A DNA stretch of 64,000 nucleotides from Excoecaria cochinchinensis (Eukaryota > Streptophyta > Magnoliopsida > Malpighiales > Euphorbiaceae): assembly GCA_947683425.1 (NCBI GenBank), contig CANTUQ010000020.1, forward strand, positions 1,116,001 to 1,180,000, in the 5' to 3' direction. Positions 1-11,731 of this stretch are shown here, piece by piece (position 1 is the first letter of the stretch; every line of letters begins with the position of its first letter). The translations under genes and the position numbers were made by a program. The notes beneath the pieces are model-generated. The model was not told where the DNA came from. It ran no database searches and saw nothing but the letters and a program-made list of their open reading frames with translations.

Positions 1-60
1 TTGTAATACATCAGTAGGTTAATTTCCAAGCTTGCTTTAGTATGCGGACCAATTTTTAAG

Positions 61-2904
61 CTCCTTAAGGTCATACAGATAATGCTCCAAAGAGAGTGGT
101 AATGCCTTGAAAAAGGTCTTAAAGATAATGCTCCGAGGAGACTGAAAATGCCTTAAAAAAGGACTTAAAGATAATTCTCTGAATAGACTGATAATGCCTT
201 AAAAAAGGTCTTAAAGATAATGCTCCGAAGAGACTGATAATGCTTTAAAAAAGGTCTTAAAGATAATGCTCCAAAGTGCCTGAGAATGCCTTAAAAAAAG
301 TCTTAATGATAATGCTCCAAAGAGACTGATAATGCCTTAAAAAAGGTCTTAAAGATAAAGCTTCGGAGAGACTGATAATGCCTTAAAAAAGGTCTTAAAG
401 ATAATGCTCTGAATACTCTGATAATGCCTTAAAAACGTTCTTACAGATAATGCTCCGAAGAGACTGGTAATGCCTTAAAAAAGGTCATAAAGATAATGCT
501 CCAAGGAGACTGATAATGCCTTAAAAAAGGACTTAAAGATAATGCTCCGAATAGACTGATAATGCCTTAAAAAAGGGCTTAAAGATAATGCTCCGAAGAG
601 ACTGATAATGCCTTAAAAATATCTTGAAGATAATGCTCCGAAGAGACTGATAATGCCTTAAAAAAGGTCATAACGATAATGCTCCGAAGAGACTGATAAT
701 GCCTTAAAAAAGATCTTAAGGATATTGCTCGGAAGAGACTGATAATGCCTTAAAAAAGCTCTTAAGGATAATGCTCCTACGAAGAGACTGATAATGCCTT
801 AAAAAAGGTCTTAAAGATAATGCTCCGAAGAGATTGATAATGCCTTAAAAAAAGGTCTTAAAGATAATGGTTCGAATACTCTGATAATGCCTTAAAAAAG
901 GTCATACAAATAATGCTACGAAGAGAGTGGTAATGCCTTGAAAAAGGTCTTAAAGATAATCCTCCGAGGAGACTGATAATGCCTTAAAAAAGGACTTAAA
1001 GATAAATCTCCGAATAGACTGATAATGCCTTAAAAAAGGTGTTAAAGATAATGCTCCGAAGAGACTGATAATGCTTTAAAAAAGGTCTTAAAGATAATGC
1101 TCCAAAGTGGCTGAGAACTCCTTAAAAAAGATCTTAAAGATAATGCTCCAAAGAGACTGATAATGCCTTAAAAAAGGTCTTAAAGATAAAGCTCCGGAGA
1201 GACTGATAATGCTTTAAAAAAGGTCTTAAAGATAATGCTCCGAATACTCTGATAATTTCTTAAAAAAGGTCTTACAGATAATGCTCTGAAGAGACTGGTA
1301 ATGCCTTAAAAAAGGTCATAAAGATAATGCTCCGACGAGACTGATAATGCCTTAAAAAAGGTCTTAAAGATAATGTTCCGAATAGACTGATAATGGATTA
1401 AAAAAGGTCTTAAAGATAATGCTCCGAAGAGACCGATAACGCTTTAAAAAAGGTCTTAAAGATAATGTTCCAAAGAGGCTGATAACGCCTTAAAAAAGGT
1501 CTTAAAGATAATACTCCAAAGAGACTGATAATGCCTTAAAAAAGGTCTTAAAGATAAAGGTCAGAAGAGATTGACAATGCCTTAAAAAAGGTCTTAAAGA
1601 TAATGCTCCGAAGAGGCTGAGAACGCCTTAAAAAAGGTCTTAAAGATAATGCTCCGAATAGACTAATAATGCCTTAAAAAAGGTCTTAAAGATAATTCTC
1701 CAAATAGGCTGAGAACGCCTTAAAAAAAGTCTTAAAGATAATGCTCCTAAGAGACTGATAATGCCTTAAAAAAGGTCTTAAAGATAATCATCCGAAGAGA
1801 CTGAGAATGCCATAAAAAAGTATTAAAGATAATGCTCCGAAGAGGCTGATAGTGCCTTAAAAAAGGTATTAAAGATAATGCTTCGAAGAGACTGATAATG
1901 CCTTAAAAAAGGTCTTAAGGATAATGCTCCGAAGAGACTGATAATGCCTTAAAAGAGGCCTTAAAGATAATGCTCCGAAGAGACTGATAATGCCTTAAAA
2001 AAAGGTCTTAAAGATAATGCTCCGAAGAGACTGATACTGCCTTAAAAAAAGGTCTTAAAGATAATGTTCCGAAGAGACTGAGAATGGCTTAAAAAAGATC
2101 TTAAAAATAATGCTCCGAAGAGACTGATAATGCATTAAAAAAGGTCTTAAAAATAATGCTCCAAAGAGACTGATAATGCCTTAAAAAAGGTCTTAAGGAT
2201 AATGCTCAGAAGAGACTGATAATGCCTTAAAAAAGGTCTTAAGGATAATGCTCCGAAGAGACTGAGAATGCCTTAAAAAAGGTCTTAAAGATAATGCTCC
2301 GAAGAGACTGATAATGCCTTAAAAAAGGTCTTAAAGATAATGCTTAGAAGAGACTGATAATGCCTTAAAAAAGGTCTTAAAGATAATGCTCCGAATACTC
2401 TGATAATGCCTTAAAAAAGGTCTTACAGATAATGCTTCTAAGAGACTGGTAATGCCTTCAAAAAGGTCTTAAAGATAATGCTCTGAAAAGACTGATAATG
2501 CTTTAAAAAAGGTCTTAAAGATAATGTTCCAAAGAGGCTGATAACGCCTTAAAAAAGGTCTTAAAGATAATGCTCCGAAGAGACTGATAATGCTTTAAAA
2601 AAGGTCTTAAAGATAATGCTCCGAAGAGATTGATAATGCCTTAAAAAATTTCTTAAAGATAATGCTCCAAAGACACTAAGAATTCCTTCAAAAATATCTT
2701 AAAGATAATACTCCGAAGAGACTGATAATGACTCAAAAAAGGTCTTAAAGATAATGCTCCAAAGAGACTGATAATGCCTTAAAAAAAGTTTTAAGGATAA
2801 TGCTCCAAAGAGACTGAGAATGCCTTAAAAAAGGTCTTAAAATTCATGCTCCAAAGAGACTGAGAATGCCTTAAAAAAGGTCTTAAAGATAATGCTCTGA
2901 AAAG
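61..2904 (-). repeat. 46-bp tandem satellite array, left block
   Basis: About 60 head-to-tail copies of a 46-bp unit, built around gataatgctccgaagagact and a cttaaaaaaggtcttaa stretch. Copies differ by point changes and 1-bp slips. In the pol sense of copy Q (minus strand) the array lies downstream of the integrase remnant, so it sits in a 3'UTR. Tandem arrays in the 3'UTR of Tat/Ogre elements are a known source of plant satellites. The first 60 bases of the window are not clear repeat units. Confidence 0.95.
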
Positions 2905-3299
2905 GGGTTAATTACTTCGGTGGTCACTGAACTTTAAGGGTTGCAACGATTTGGTCACTAAACTTCAATTTGTAACAATAAAATAATACATCTATTATTT
3001 TGTAACCAAAAAATCAAAATGATCGAAAATTCGGTTTCGGCGGCAAACGGGAGCTGCTTGAAGACAGTGAAAATTGATTCTTTTTAACCATAAAGCCACG
3101 TCGGATCAATGTCAGATCCGACGTGGCAAAAAATTTAACGTTTATTTTGCTAATAGGTCAGGTTCCGGTTGCCATTTCCGATCATTTTGATTTTTTGGTT
3201 ACAAAATAATAGATGTATTATTTTATTGTTACAAATTGAAGTTTAGTGACCAAATCGTTGCAACCCTTAAAGTTCAGTGACCATCGAAGTAATTAACCC
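2905..3299. mobile_element. Mutator-type MITE inserted in the satellite array
   Basis: A 395-bp element with long terminal inverted repeats of about 120 bp (ends GGGTTAATTAC / GTAATTAACCC). It is flanked by a 10-bp direct duplication, ctctgaaaag, at 2895-2904 and 3300-3309. A 9-10 bp target duplication with long TIRs is the signature of Mutator-like MITEs. The middle holds a second hairpin: 13-bp arms (GCCACGTCGGATC) at 3095-3107 and 3115-3127. There is no coding capacity. The insertion splits one 46-bp unit, so it is younger than that part of the array. Confidence 0.93.
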
Positions 3300-3440
3300 C
3301 TCTGAAAAGATTGATAATGCATTGAAAAAGGTCTTAAAGATAATGCTCCGAAGAGACTGATAATGCCTTAAAAAAGGTCTTAAAGATAATGCTCCGAAGA
3401 GACTAAGAATGCCTTAAAAAGGTCTTCAAGATAATCCCTT
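3300..3440 (-). repeat. 46-bp satellite array, continuation after the MITE
   Basis: Three further 46-bp units, resuming exactly at the target duplication of the MITE. The array stops at about 3440 against unique sequence starting cttcatgggcttacatg. The mirror array at 42535 stops at the same sequence, so this boundary is ancestral to both copies. Confidence 0.92.
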
Positions 3441-4660
3441 CATGGGCTTACATGATTTCGACTTGCATGGGCTTTATCTTGAATTCATCTTGCTGAAGTT
3501 TTCCTTTGGTTCGGCCTTTTCCCTGTAAAGTTATTGGCACAAAAGTATGTACAAAATATTATGTGTTCGTAATGTGTGTGAAATGTACACATAAAGCTAT
3601 ATACACGAGACACGAGCAAAGGATTAATGTACAAGAGTTGGGTGTACATATCTATACTTATAAAGGATTGAATGCACGTGAGATGCATGTGATATGCAAA
3701 AATGGATAGACCACATCCCAGGTGGTTAAGGGATTCGTTGAGGGTACTGCTCGGCTGCTCACATTATTTGATGCTCCCAAGGATCTAAACAAGCATTGTC
3801 TTGCCTTTACGGACTCTGTCCCATAATCTTTTCAAAGAGAACTGACATGTGCGCATCTTTGCCCCTCGGTCAATGAAGATTTTGCTCCCAGGACTCTGAA
3901 TCATGTTCTACCTAAAGGAAAGTCATTCAAAGTAATGCCGCCTTATTGCTCCAGGCGTCAATAGTCATTGTTTTAAAGGTAGTGCGTCGCTTGTAGATTT
4001 TCACACTAGCTTTTCTTAGTGGGAAATGCGTCCCTTTAGGGATTTTCACATAACCCTGTGCCTAATTTTTGCCTGGAATGGACCCAACCCATTCCAGCGG
4101 CTTTTATTCATTTTTATTTTTTTGAAGGAAAGACTGCCTGTTCCCAGGTTTTCACCCTGCCCTTTGGCCTAACTTTTGCTTAGAGAGCCAGTCACGATTT
4201 TCATCTCTAACGGCTTTTTTTTTTTTAAAAAAAAAAGGTAGGAGGAAGATTTGTCACAAAAAAAATTGTTATTAGTGCCTTGAGAATTGTTCCAGCATAT
4301 GTCCTTATGCCTGCAATAGGTTTCTCTTAACCGTTTAATTACATGCTTACGCCTAGCTTATGCACGCATTTCTATCTCTATGCACCATATAGCAATAAGA
4401 ATGACCATGACTAGACATGTGATACAAAAACACTAGTTTTATTCAATCTCAATGAGTAACACCTTAGGTGCATCCTACTCCTATTATCAATCAGCCCTCT
4501 TGGGTTTTCTTAATTGAATATTTTCTCTCAAGCCTCTAATTTTTGCCCAAAGTGCCTTTTTTCGGTTTTCACCCTGACGAGACTCCCAATTTTAGCAAGG
4601 CCGCCTTTTTTTGGTTTTCGACCCACGGGGCTTTTATTCTCTTCTTTTGATTTTTAGTCT
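3441..4660 (-). other. 3' region of copy Q with accessory-gene relic
   Basis: Non-coding in its present state. On the plus strand 3700-3960 reads as a broken copy of the end of the first exon of an antisense accessory gene. It contains attgctccag, as at the exon-intron boundary of the gene at 25321, but here the following donor reads gc instead of gt. The block 3960-4110 then matches that gene's intron (shared ttttcacactagcttttctta). 4480-4640 matches M's stretch 26250-26427, with the recurring phrases cggttttcaccctg and tggttttcgacc. Confidence 0.6.
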
Positions 4661-4664
4661 TTCG

Positions 4665-5395
4665 CCATGAACCTCCTTGAGTCCGTTGATATTGACTGGT
4701 TCTTGAAACCATCTTCATTGCTTCCTATTGCTGTTGTCTTAGATACAATCTCTGAAGAACAACATGTTAGCATAAACCTATCCCGTATGCCCGGAACACC
4801 TGGTCTCATTTGCTTGACAATTGAATCTCCGTCTTTCATCGGACGCTTTCTGTCCATCTTTCCAAATGATCAAACAGGATGTTTTCTGATAGATCTGACA
4901 ATGGTGACAATCCCATGACCCTTCCTTGTTTGACTCGTTCAATTGCTGCTACCGTTGTTGTGCCCTGTCGGCTTCCAAAATTTGGACTTTCATGATTGTT
5001 CTTAAAGATTTGAGCTCTATTTTGATTGGCCATATTGTTTCTGCCCTATGTATTTAAGAAATAGGAGGTGACTCTTGTAAAGGTTTCGATGGTGGCTCTC
5101 AAGCCTCGAAGTCTGCCCAATCCTTGTAGTTTTGAACCATCTTGATCAAGATCTTCTTGTTAGCAACCTTTGCTGCCCCATTAGTTTGAGGGCAATACAG
5201 AGAACACTTATGGTCTTTAATGCCATACGTCTAGAGCAACTCCCTAGCCATAAACATAAAGTGTCCTTCTGTCCTTGAAACTTGTGTGGTGCGGGAGACC
5301 ATCTTGACATGACCCTGTCCGTTGGGGCTGTAGGGCACATATCCCATATGATGTCTATTTCCAATCTCGAGCAACCTATATCCATTGTGAGTCAA
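4665..5395 (-). pseudogene. Integrase C-terminal remnant of copy Q
   Basis: Fragments on the minus strand match the integrase of element M. Near 5120-5220 the sequence reads as the third catalytic region, with CPQTNG where M has RPQAN; the catalytic Glu appears as Lys (GAAKVANK against RAVEAANK in M). Around 4660-4870 the C-terminal tail can be read (MKDGD, then MRPGVPGIRDRF). Frames change and there are stops. It has a counterpart at 40661-41330. No product is expected. Confidence 0.7.
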
Positions 5396-5406
5396 TATAA
5401 CCCTTT

Positions 5407-5700
5407 TGGTCCTTTTCGAAAGTCAAGAAAAATGGCAAAGTGCGGGCATGTGTAGATCAACGGGATTTGAACAAAGCTTGCCCTACATATTGATTTTTTC
5501 TCCCCTCTCTTTTTTGTATTTTATTTTTCTCTTTTTTTCTGTTCTTTTTTATTTTGTTCTTTTTCCTGTTCCTTTCCTTTTGATCTTTTTTTTGGATAAG
5601 CTTTGTTCAAATCCCAACAGCTCGTACTTTTTCCACTCTTCTTGACTATTAGGATGACGCTAACCGAGCCGGGTGTTGTATAAAGAATTAGGCTTCATCT
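5407..5700. pseudogene. Inverted duplication of an RT segment around a polypyrimidine tract
   Basis: The start of the RT domain is present twice, head to head. On the plus strand, 5407-5490 reads KNGKVRACVDQRDLNKACP. On the minus strand, 5600-5690 reads as the same region, again ending in DLNKA. The two copies flank about 110 bp of almost pure T/C (5495-5595). Copy P has the same arrangement with an A/G tract at 40330-40660. This is not a working RT: the YxDD region and everything beyond are missing. Confidence 0.8.
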
Positions 5701-5975
5701 TAGCTTGTGGATTCCTCCTTTTGACCTTTTCTATCCCTTTCGGCCTGGGTCTTCTGAGCTTCTGCTTGACTGGACCATGATCGGGGTATGTTAGAATGGT
5801 GCGCCTGGCGATTCTGTGATCAGCTCCTAGCATGTCTTCATCGGTCTAGGCAAAGACTTTTTCGCACTTTTCTTTTTATTCTCTCAAATTTTATCTCACT
5901 TCAAGAGTCAAATTGGATGCAACCAAGATTAAAATTTATTGAGACTGAATGAAACAATGTTTATTAAACTAATGC
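5701..5975 (-). pseudogene. Pre-RT linker fragment of copy Q
   Basis: Minus-strand sequence matching the part of M just upstream of RT (M: 29460-29640). It includes the stretch caaagactttttc, which in M encodes the KVFAW part of the conserved Tat motif KVFAWTYEDMPG. It is broken by stops. At about 5975 it passes directly into LTR sequence. Confidence 0.6.
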
Positions 5976-6215
5976 CACGCGACCGACATTCACGAATTTT
6001 TTTTTAATTTTTAAATTTAACTAAAAATACTATAATTTCTAAACCCCATTTTTCAAATCTAATTTTCAAAGCATTTTTTATTATTTTTTACTTTTTCACT
6101 CTAAAATGTAAATTTAAATAGGAAATCACCACGTTCAACCTTTTTGCCTGTGATAAGGCATCTTATCATCATTGGGTAACTCTGATCTGGCCTGCCACAG
6201 GACCCGGTGTCTACA
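5975..6215 (-). mobile_element. 5' stub of a Tat-type LTR
   Basis: Reading on the minus strand from 6215, the sequence begins TGTAGACACCGGGTCCTG, the same LTR start as at 9748, 58235 and 59434. It follows those LTRs for about 240 bp (shared ttacccaatgatgat and gaaaaatgggg stretches), then switches to pol sequence. The rest of the LTR is missing. Confidence 0.8.
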
Positions 6216-7010
6216 CTAGACCACTGATTTGTACCTATGATGGCTAAAATATTCAAATTATTAGCATGATGCGTGAATGACATTAGAGATGCATGGTCGT
6301 GTTAATGCATTATAAATAACCATATACAAGCAAGTAGACCTTTCCAACCTTATTACTCCCACACACGAGGTAGTGCGGTCTTTTTCCTAGGTGGGCTTGA
6401 CCCACGGGTTAACGGGGAATCCAACGGGCATGTATGGTTCATGGTGAGAAACCAGCAGCATAACACTATTAATTTAAAGCACATACGTATGGGTTTTGGC
6501 GTTTATGTATTTAGACCTTTCAAATAGACTAAAAGTGGGCCCACCAGGGCATGAGAGCCTTTAATGAGTGTCCATTTAATATGTTTGAATTGGTTCAATA
6601 TATAAGGGCCCACGTAACAAGTATCGTATTAAGGAGCACATTACCTAGTGGAAGTTTCTATTGCCATTACATGAGCTTTGGTCAAGGGTGGTATTACTTT
6701 AGGTCTACCCAAGCATGGTCCCTGCCAACGGGTCTAGCTCATCACGAGCATAGCTACCAATCGGGTCTCCATTTGATATACCATTTGATGGTACAAAGCT
6801 TAGGCTTGTGATTATCCCTAGCACTTCCCCACAATGAGTGAAAGTAGGGTCGTGTTTTAGGAATGCACCGTGGTAAAATAAGAGAACAACTAGCATAGTT
6901 CTAAGGCTCTAGTGGATGCAATGCAATTTTGAATAAAAATGGAATTTTCGATTCTTAACAACTCAATTATAATTTTAATTTAATTCACTTTTGAAGCAAA
7001 GTTTCGATCA
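6216..7010 (-). other. 5'UTR of Tat copy F
   Basis: Untranslated leader on the minus strand between primer site and gag. It matches 11732-12639, 16151-17062 and 39527-40329. Shared landmarks are tttcctaggtgggcttg, the tacccaagcatggtccctgcc block and the block containing attatcc followed by cacttcccca. It is cut at 6216 where the LTR stub begins, so F's own gag is missing. Confidence 0.8.
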
Positions 7011-7028
7011 TCCCCAATGGAGTCAGCA
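7011..7028 (-). other. Primer binding site of copy F
   Basis: The minus strand reads TGCTGACTCCATTGGGGA one base after the LTR end. It is a diverged form of the TGGCAACTCCATTGGGGA found at 12640 and 16133. Tat/Ogre families are usually described as primed by a tRNA-Arg; I infer that here from position and family and have not matched it to a tRNA. Confidence 0.75.
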
Positions 7029-8079
7029 CTATGAGGTGCGCCGAACCTAGCAAAGGCCCTTATTGGCATGACCCGCTTTTAGGGCTCGAGGGATTGGTTC
7101 GCGTCTTTTGATCTTGGGCATCATGAGACATTTTAGACACCTCCTTCCAATAGAACATTGAAAGGATCATCTAGTCTCAAGACACCTTTTAGGCACCTTT
7201 GAGGCATTTTGGAGTCGCCACCCAATTTACAAGAAATTGGGAAAAGTTATCTAACCTCAGGTTTCTTAAACCAGAGAAGGTGCCCCGAACTTAACTCCTA
7301 TTAATGCCTTAAGTTAAATTTATAAATGAGTTTTTAAGAAATCAAAATTCCATCTCTCATCTCTCGCGATCATGTAACAAATTTAAAGCGCAGTGCAATC
7401 ATATTGGAAAGCAATAAAGAAGGGGATAAAGAAAGAGGTAAATAAATTAGATGTGAAAAATATGGGATAGAACAATCCCGGAAATAAAGAAAGCATAAAA
7501 GAATAAAATTGCCCCAAAATTAATTACAAGGGCCAAAAATAAATAATTGAATACTATAAAAAGAATAAATAAAATCAAATACATCATACATAAATCGGGA
7601 CATTTATTTGGGTTAGGAACATTAGTTCCCTTTTATTAACTTCGAAAATTGGAGAATAATTTTTTTGGGTATTTATTGGAAAAAATTGGGATGAGTGATC
7701 CCATTTTTTGAAAATTAATTATTCTTTTGAAAAGTGACATTTTATTGGATAAAATCAGAACATTAGTCCTGTTTTATTAATAAAAACCATAATTTTAATT
7801 ATTGTAAAAAATATGATTTTCTATAATACACATGAATGTAAAACACATTTTACATACAACATAAAAAATTGATAAAATAAAGAAAATACAACAATTAGAA
7901 ATTGAAACCCAAATTGTGAAGGTCTTTAATTTCCTAATTCCCAGCTCGCTCAGAAATATTACTCATAGTGAAAACAAATAAATTTTGAGACAGTAAAAAG
8001 GAACAAAATAAAATGTTAGTAAATTAAATCAAATTAATAAAATATGATATATCCAAACAACCAATAGAATAATATAACA

Positions 8080-8235
8080 ATCAATTAAATCAATTAAATG
8101 TAAACAATCAATTAAATCAATTAGATATAAGCAATCAATTAAATCAATTAGATATATGCAATCAATTACTTTAATTAAATATTAACAATCAATTAAATCA
8201 ATTAGATATAAATAATTAGTTAAATCAATTAAATA
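8080..8235. repeat. About five copies of a 31-bp AT-rich repeat inside LTR F
   Basis: The phrase caatcaattaaatcaatta recurs at about 31-bp spacing, with gatataa linkers. It is a local expansion inside the LTR. An open frame across 8252-8461 arises from the low complexity next to it and is not a gene. Confidence 0.8.
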
Positions 8236-9090
8236 AAACAATAAAAATAAGTTAAGCAATTAAATAAATAATATAAACAACCAACAAATAGATTAAACAA
8301 ATTAAACAATCAGTTAAACATTCAATTAAATAAATTAAACCATCAATTAAATTAATTAAGCCAAAAAGATACATTATAATAGAAATAAGCCATTTAACAA
8401 AAGATCCAATATAATCAGAAAATAAATTGGATAACAAATTAGAAATTAAATTCATTAACACCTAAAGGCAAAGCAAAAATCAATAAAAGCACAATCAATG
8501 TTAGATCTGCATAATTTCATTCATCATACCAATATATCAATAAGATTAAACTAAAGCTAAAGTTAATTACACCGGACAAGCAATAAGGCAATTGATAAGA
8601 AATAGTAATGAATCTGTATTAAGTAAACAATAAGCAGTACAAACACACATGAATAGAAAACAAAAACAAGAAATACATTTACAGTATACATATTAACAAT
8701 ATCAAACAAGAAATATATACAGTATATATAATGAAAAAAAAATAATTAGCAAAGCAAAATAAAAAAGAAAAAGAAATAAGTGATTTAGCCCAGGTATTTA
8801 CCCTCAGAGATTTGATATTTGTAGCAAAAAGAAGAAAGTGGTGATTTGTTCGTCGATTTGCTTGAAAACAGACACTAAAAAGAAAATCTTTGATTAGAAC
8901 TTGATCTTTTAAGAAAGTAAGATGAATGAAAATGGATACTTAAACCTCAAATATTAATTTTCTGAGTTCAAGAATCATTCTAAGATTATATTTTTTTTTG
9001 CTCTCAGAAGTATTTTTTTTCAGAATATTTTCTTTGAATTTCTGGGTTTTTTCCTTTCGAAAAAGCTCTTCCTCATCTGTTCTAATTTTT

Positions 9091-9100
9091 CTATTTATAT
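9091..9100 (-). promoter_or_regulatory. TATA box of LTR F
   Basis: The minus strand reads ATATAAATAG, about 650 bp into the LTR in sense direction. The palindrome cluster at 9260-9490 lies 150 to 400 bp upstream. Assigned from sequence and position only. Confidence 0.6.
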
Positions 9101-9259
9101 CCCCCTCAAAATTTTTAGGTTTCTCAAATAATTTTTGGTTACAAACCCTTAATTACCCTTTAAAATCAGATTTTATCCCCTTAAAACTAGGAAATTGAGT
9201 CTGAATCTCAAACAAAAATCCCAAGAAAATTGGAAAAACATTGTGCTGGCGAAGAAGAT

Positions 9260-9490
9260 GACGTGCGACATGTGGCTCCGTGCAGGTGAGGCCGCATGTC
9301 GCGCTTGTGAGGTGCAGCCATCACAATTGTGAGGCCGTACCTCACACTTGAGAGATGCGGCCTCACAAGTGTGAGGCCGCACCTCACACTTGTGAGGTGC
9401 GCCTGACACGTGTGAGGTGGCACCTCACACTTGTGAGGTGCGCCCTCACAAGTGGGGGCCGTACCTCACAATGTGAGGTGCGTGGGGGCT
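9260..9490. repeat. Cluster of short dyads, GTGAGGTGCGGCCTCAC type
   Basis: At least nine near-copies of a half-site tgtgaggtgcg/cctcacac occur in both orientations, many forming back-to-back palindromes such as gtgaggccgcacctcac. The block is far richer in G+C than the rest of the LTR. In the sense direction it ends some 150 bp upstream of the LTR TATA box. Other Tat LTRs here have different palindromes in the comparable place. Confidence 0.85.
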
Positions 9491-9748
9491 GCCCGCGCGC
9501 GCCGCCTCACCAGCGCTGCCGATAGATTCCGTACGTCACGCGCGCTGCGCCATCACAATGCAGCATGCCACCGAAAGCAATAAAAAAACTGATATTTTTA
9601 TTATTTTTTTCTTTTTCTCTTATTTATTAAAATGAAGGGCATTTTTCATGGAAATCTTCACTTCTATTTTTCGTTTTGCCTGTAAACATGTATCATTTTC
9701 ATCATTGGAAAACTTTAGTTTGGGCTGCCTCAGGACCCGGTGTCTACA

Positions 9749-10240
9749 CTGCCATTGCCACCAGTGGGCAAATATTAATTAGTGAGACATCATTTACCAT
9801 GACACACACTGTGTGTTTGTACAGAAGGCGATTATAATTGCAGCCTTTCGCCGACAAGTCATCATTTGAAAACACCACATTCTCTCCCACACCCCCTTGA
9901 CTACATCTAGTAGCTCCGTAGGCAAGATGGTTATGGCTACTGTAGTCTCGCACAAAGCCTCCACTAACTTTTACCTATGTGATGCAGACTGTCTTAACAA
10001 ATCCCAGATAGAAATTTGAGCCGGCATCTTTTTCAGCTGCCTCATTATCGGTTCCTCCTCCGGCTTTTTTTGTTTTTGACTTACCATGGGGTCTTATGGC
10101 CTATCAACTTCTAAAACTACCCTTCTACTTGGGATCACTGCTTCGACCTTCTTTTTTCCTCTCTTCTCCTCTTCCTCCTCCGAACCCCATGGGTCGGGAA
10201 ATCCTTCAACTTTAAAATTCTGATTTTCATATCAATTTTC
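9749..10240 (-). pseudogene. Protease-region remnant of copy E
   Basis: The minus-strand translation gives AQISIWDLLRQS, as in M at about 31080, and near 9750 INICPLVAMA, matching M's INVCPLIALQ. That is the stretch following the protease active site. The frame is broken by several stops, and the region ends abruptly where LTR F begins, before the rest of pol. Confidence 0.75.
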
Positions 10241-11731
10241 ATCAGTGGACTAGCAATCGATCACTGCCACGGGAATCCCTTTTTCACCTACCTCATGGAG
10301 GCATATGATAGCAGCGTTGGCATCGATACCATATAAATCTTCCAACACAAACCACTCGGGCAAACTAGACCCAATCATAAACACTGGTGGGGGCACATTA
10401 TTATAACCAGGCTTCTTCTGGCTCTCTCTCTTTTTTGGATCTGTGATCTGCTTGGAATTGATCAGATCCTGAATCGTATGCCTCAGTGCCTTACAATCAT
10501 CAGTCGTGTGCTCGATATGCTTGTGATATGCGCATTACTCCTCATCCTTGTGCCCTGGCAGACCCTGGGTCCTGGCTGGTCGGGGTGGTAAAGGCTGCAG
10601 TTTCCCCTCATTCATCAACCTCCTGAGTACCCATGAGAGAGGCCTCCCTAGATTAGAGAAATACCTCGGAGTAGTATTCATAGCTGAAACCTCAGTCGTC
10701 TTTCTTGTGCCACTGTTGGAGCTTGTTGGGCTATTTTCCCCCTGGCTGCTTCCACCTTTCTTGGCATAAACCTCATTACTTGCCCTTCTCGCGAGGTACT
10801 CTCCCTCAGTCTCGATTGCAATATCCTTCAGCGATTCCCAATCTCTTAGACCCTTCATCTTCAGCCCATCCCTCAGATACGGGCTAGCATTCTTGATGAA
10901 AAGCCAGATCTGATCATGAGTATCTAGTTTTCTCTTCATCACCATCACCTGGTTTTTCGATCGGGTCAAATACTCATGAAATGACTCGCCAAACTTCTGT
11001 TGCAGCAATTCTAAGTCCTTCAGTGTCATCTCCATCCTCGTGCTACAGTCATATTGCCTGAGGAACTCTTTTATTAACAGACCCCATTCCTCCTTATTCC
11101 TCCGATCTAAACCATGGTACCAATCAACCACCGGGCCAGTTAAGCTCAAACAGAAGTATTCTATCTTCTCTACCTTCGTCAAAGTAGTACCCTTCATTAC
11201 CAACGAGTACTGCTTTATGTGGGTGGTAGGATCAGAGGTGCCATCAAACTTTGGGACATCCGGCATTTTAAAGTTCATAGGGATCAGATCCTCTCCCTCC
11301 AATTCTTTGTCTTCAGGGTTCATCTCTCATCCTCGATTCAACATTCTCAACATTGCTTCGAATTTCTCTTCCATCTTCTTCCAGATGGCCTCTTCAGTCT
11401 GAGGTGCCTTTCCCCTTACTGATGCTGGTTCCTTATATTCATCCTCTTCCTAATCCTCAACTATCCTACGGACAGACCCTCTTTTCTATCCTGCCAATAT
11501 ATTAGCCCTTAAGTCCACTAGTGGTGGACAAATCTCTTCTTGTGGGTCCTCTCTGACCTCCTCCTGCTCATTTTATCTCATAGGAGGAGGAGCGGGGATT
11601 TGTGGTGCGACAGGTTGGGCCATTGTTGCCATCCTGGCCATCATTCTGTTCTCAAATTCCTCGAACCGTTTGCCCACTTCCTCGGCTATCATGTCCCTGG
11701 TGGCATCTGCCCCTCTTGGTGAGCTAGCCAT
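10241..11731 (-). pseudogene. Tat-type gag, copy E (disrupted)
   Basis: Gag is the capsid/nucleocapsid precursor that packages element RNA. The start ATG at 11731 gives MASSPRGADATRDMIAEEVG. A proline-rich segment follows, then the capsid core, open from 11323 to 10535 (about 262 residues), with GPVVDWYHGLDRRNKEEW, LKDLELLQQKFGESFHEYL and ASPYLRDGLKMKGLRDWESL. A nucleocapsid-like CAYHKHIEHTTDDCKALR is seen near 10500. Several in-frame stops lie in the first 130 codons and one near 10535. It matches M's gag and R's 5' gag. Not functional as it stands. Confidence 0.88.

Larger units (their letters stand above)
1..6215 (-). mobile_element. Copy Q: deleted Tat/Ogre-type element
   Basis: Minus-strand remnant. 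From high to low coordinate it has an LTR start (6215 to about 5975), a pre-RT fragment, a rearranged RT piece, an integrase piece, a 3' region and the 46-bp array, running off the left edge. Gag, protease and most of RT and RNase H are gone. The LTR start lies inside the 5'UTR of copy F, so Q probably inserted there. The direct LTR-to-pol junction near 5975 suggests a large internal deletion or a template switch. The block 3441-5697 mirrors 40330-42534 of copy P. Confidence 0.75.
7030..9748 (-). mobile_element. Complete Tat-type LTR of copy F
   Basis: A 2719-bp LTR on the minus strand, from TGTAGACACC at 9748 to CTCATA at 7030 (the usual CACA end is mutated), followed by the primer site. It contains a TATA box, a cluster of CpG-containing palindromes upstream of it, and a 31-bp AT-rich repeat. 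It interrupts the protease region of copy E at 9749. The other side of that insertion site is not in the window, so no target duplication can be shown. Confidence 0.88.

Noticed and set aside
61..3440. CRISPR array
   Set aside because: The repeats are contiguous with no spacers, diverge by point changes, and lie in a plant retrotransposon 3'UTR.
3485..3709. Paired 67-residue frames on both strands, with a relative at 42275-42520
   Set aside because: They lie in the inverted 3' region shared by Q and P. Similarity is due to DNA duplication; neither has a recognisable domain.
8252..8461. Hydrophobic 69-residue protein with Ile/Leu repeats
   Set aside because: A frame through an AT-rich repetitive part of LTR F. 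The composition explains the apparent membrane segments.
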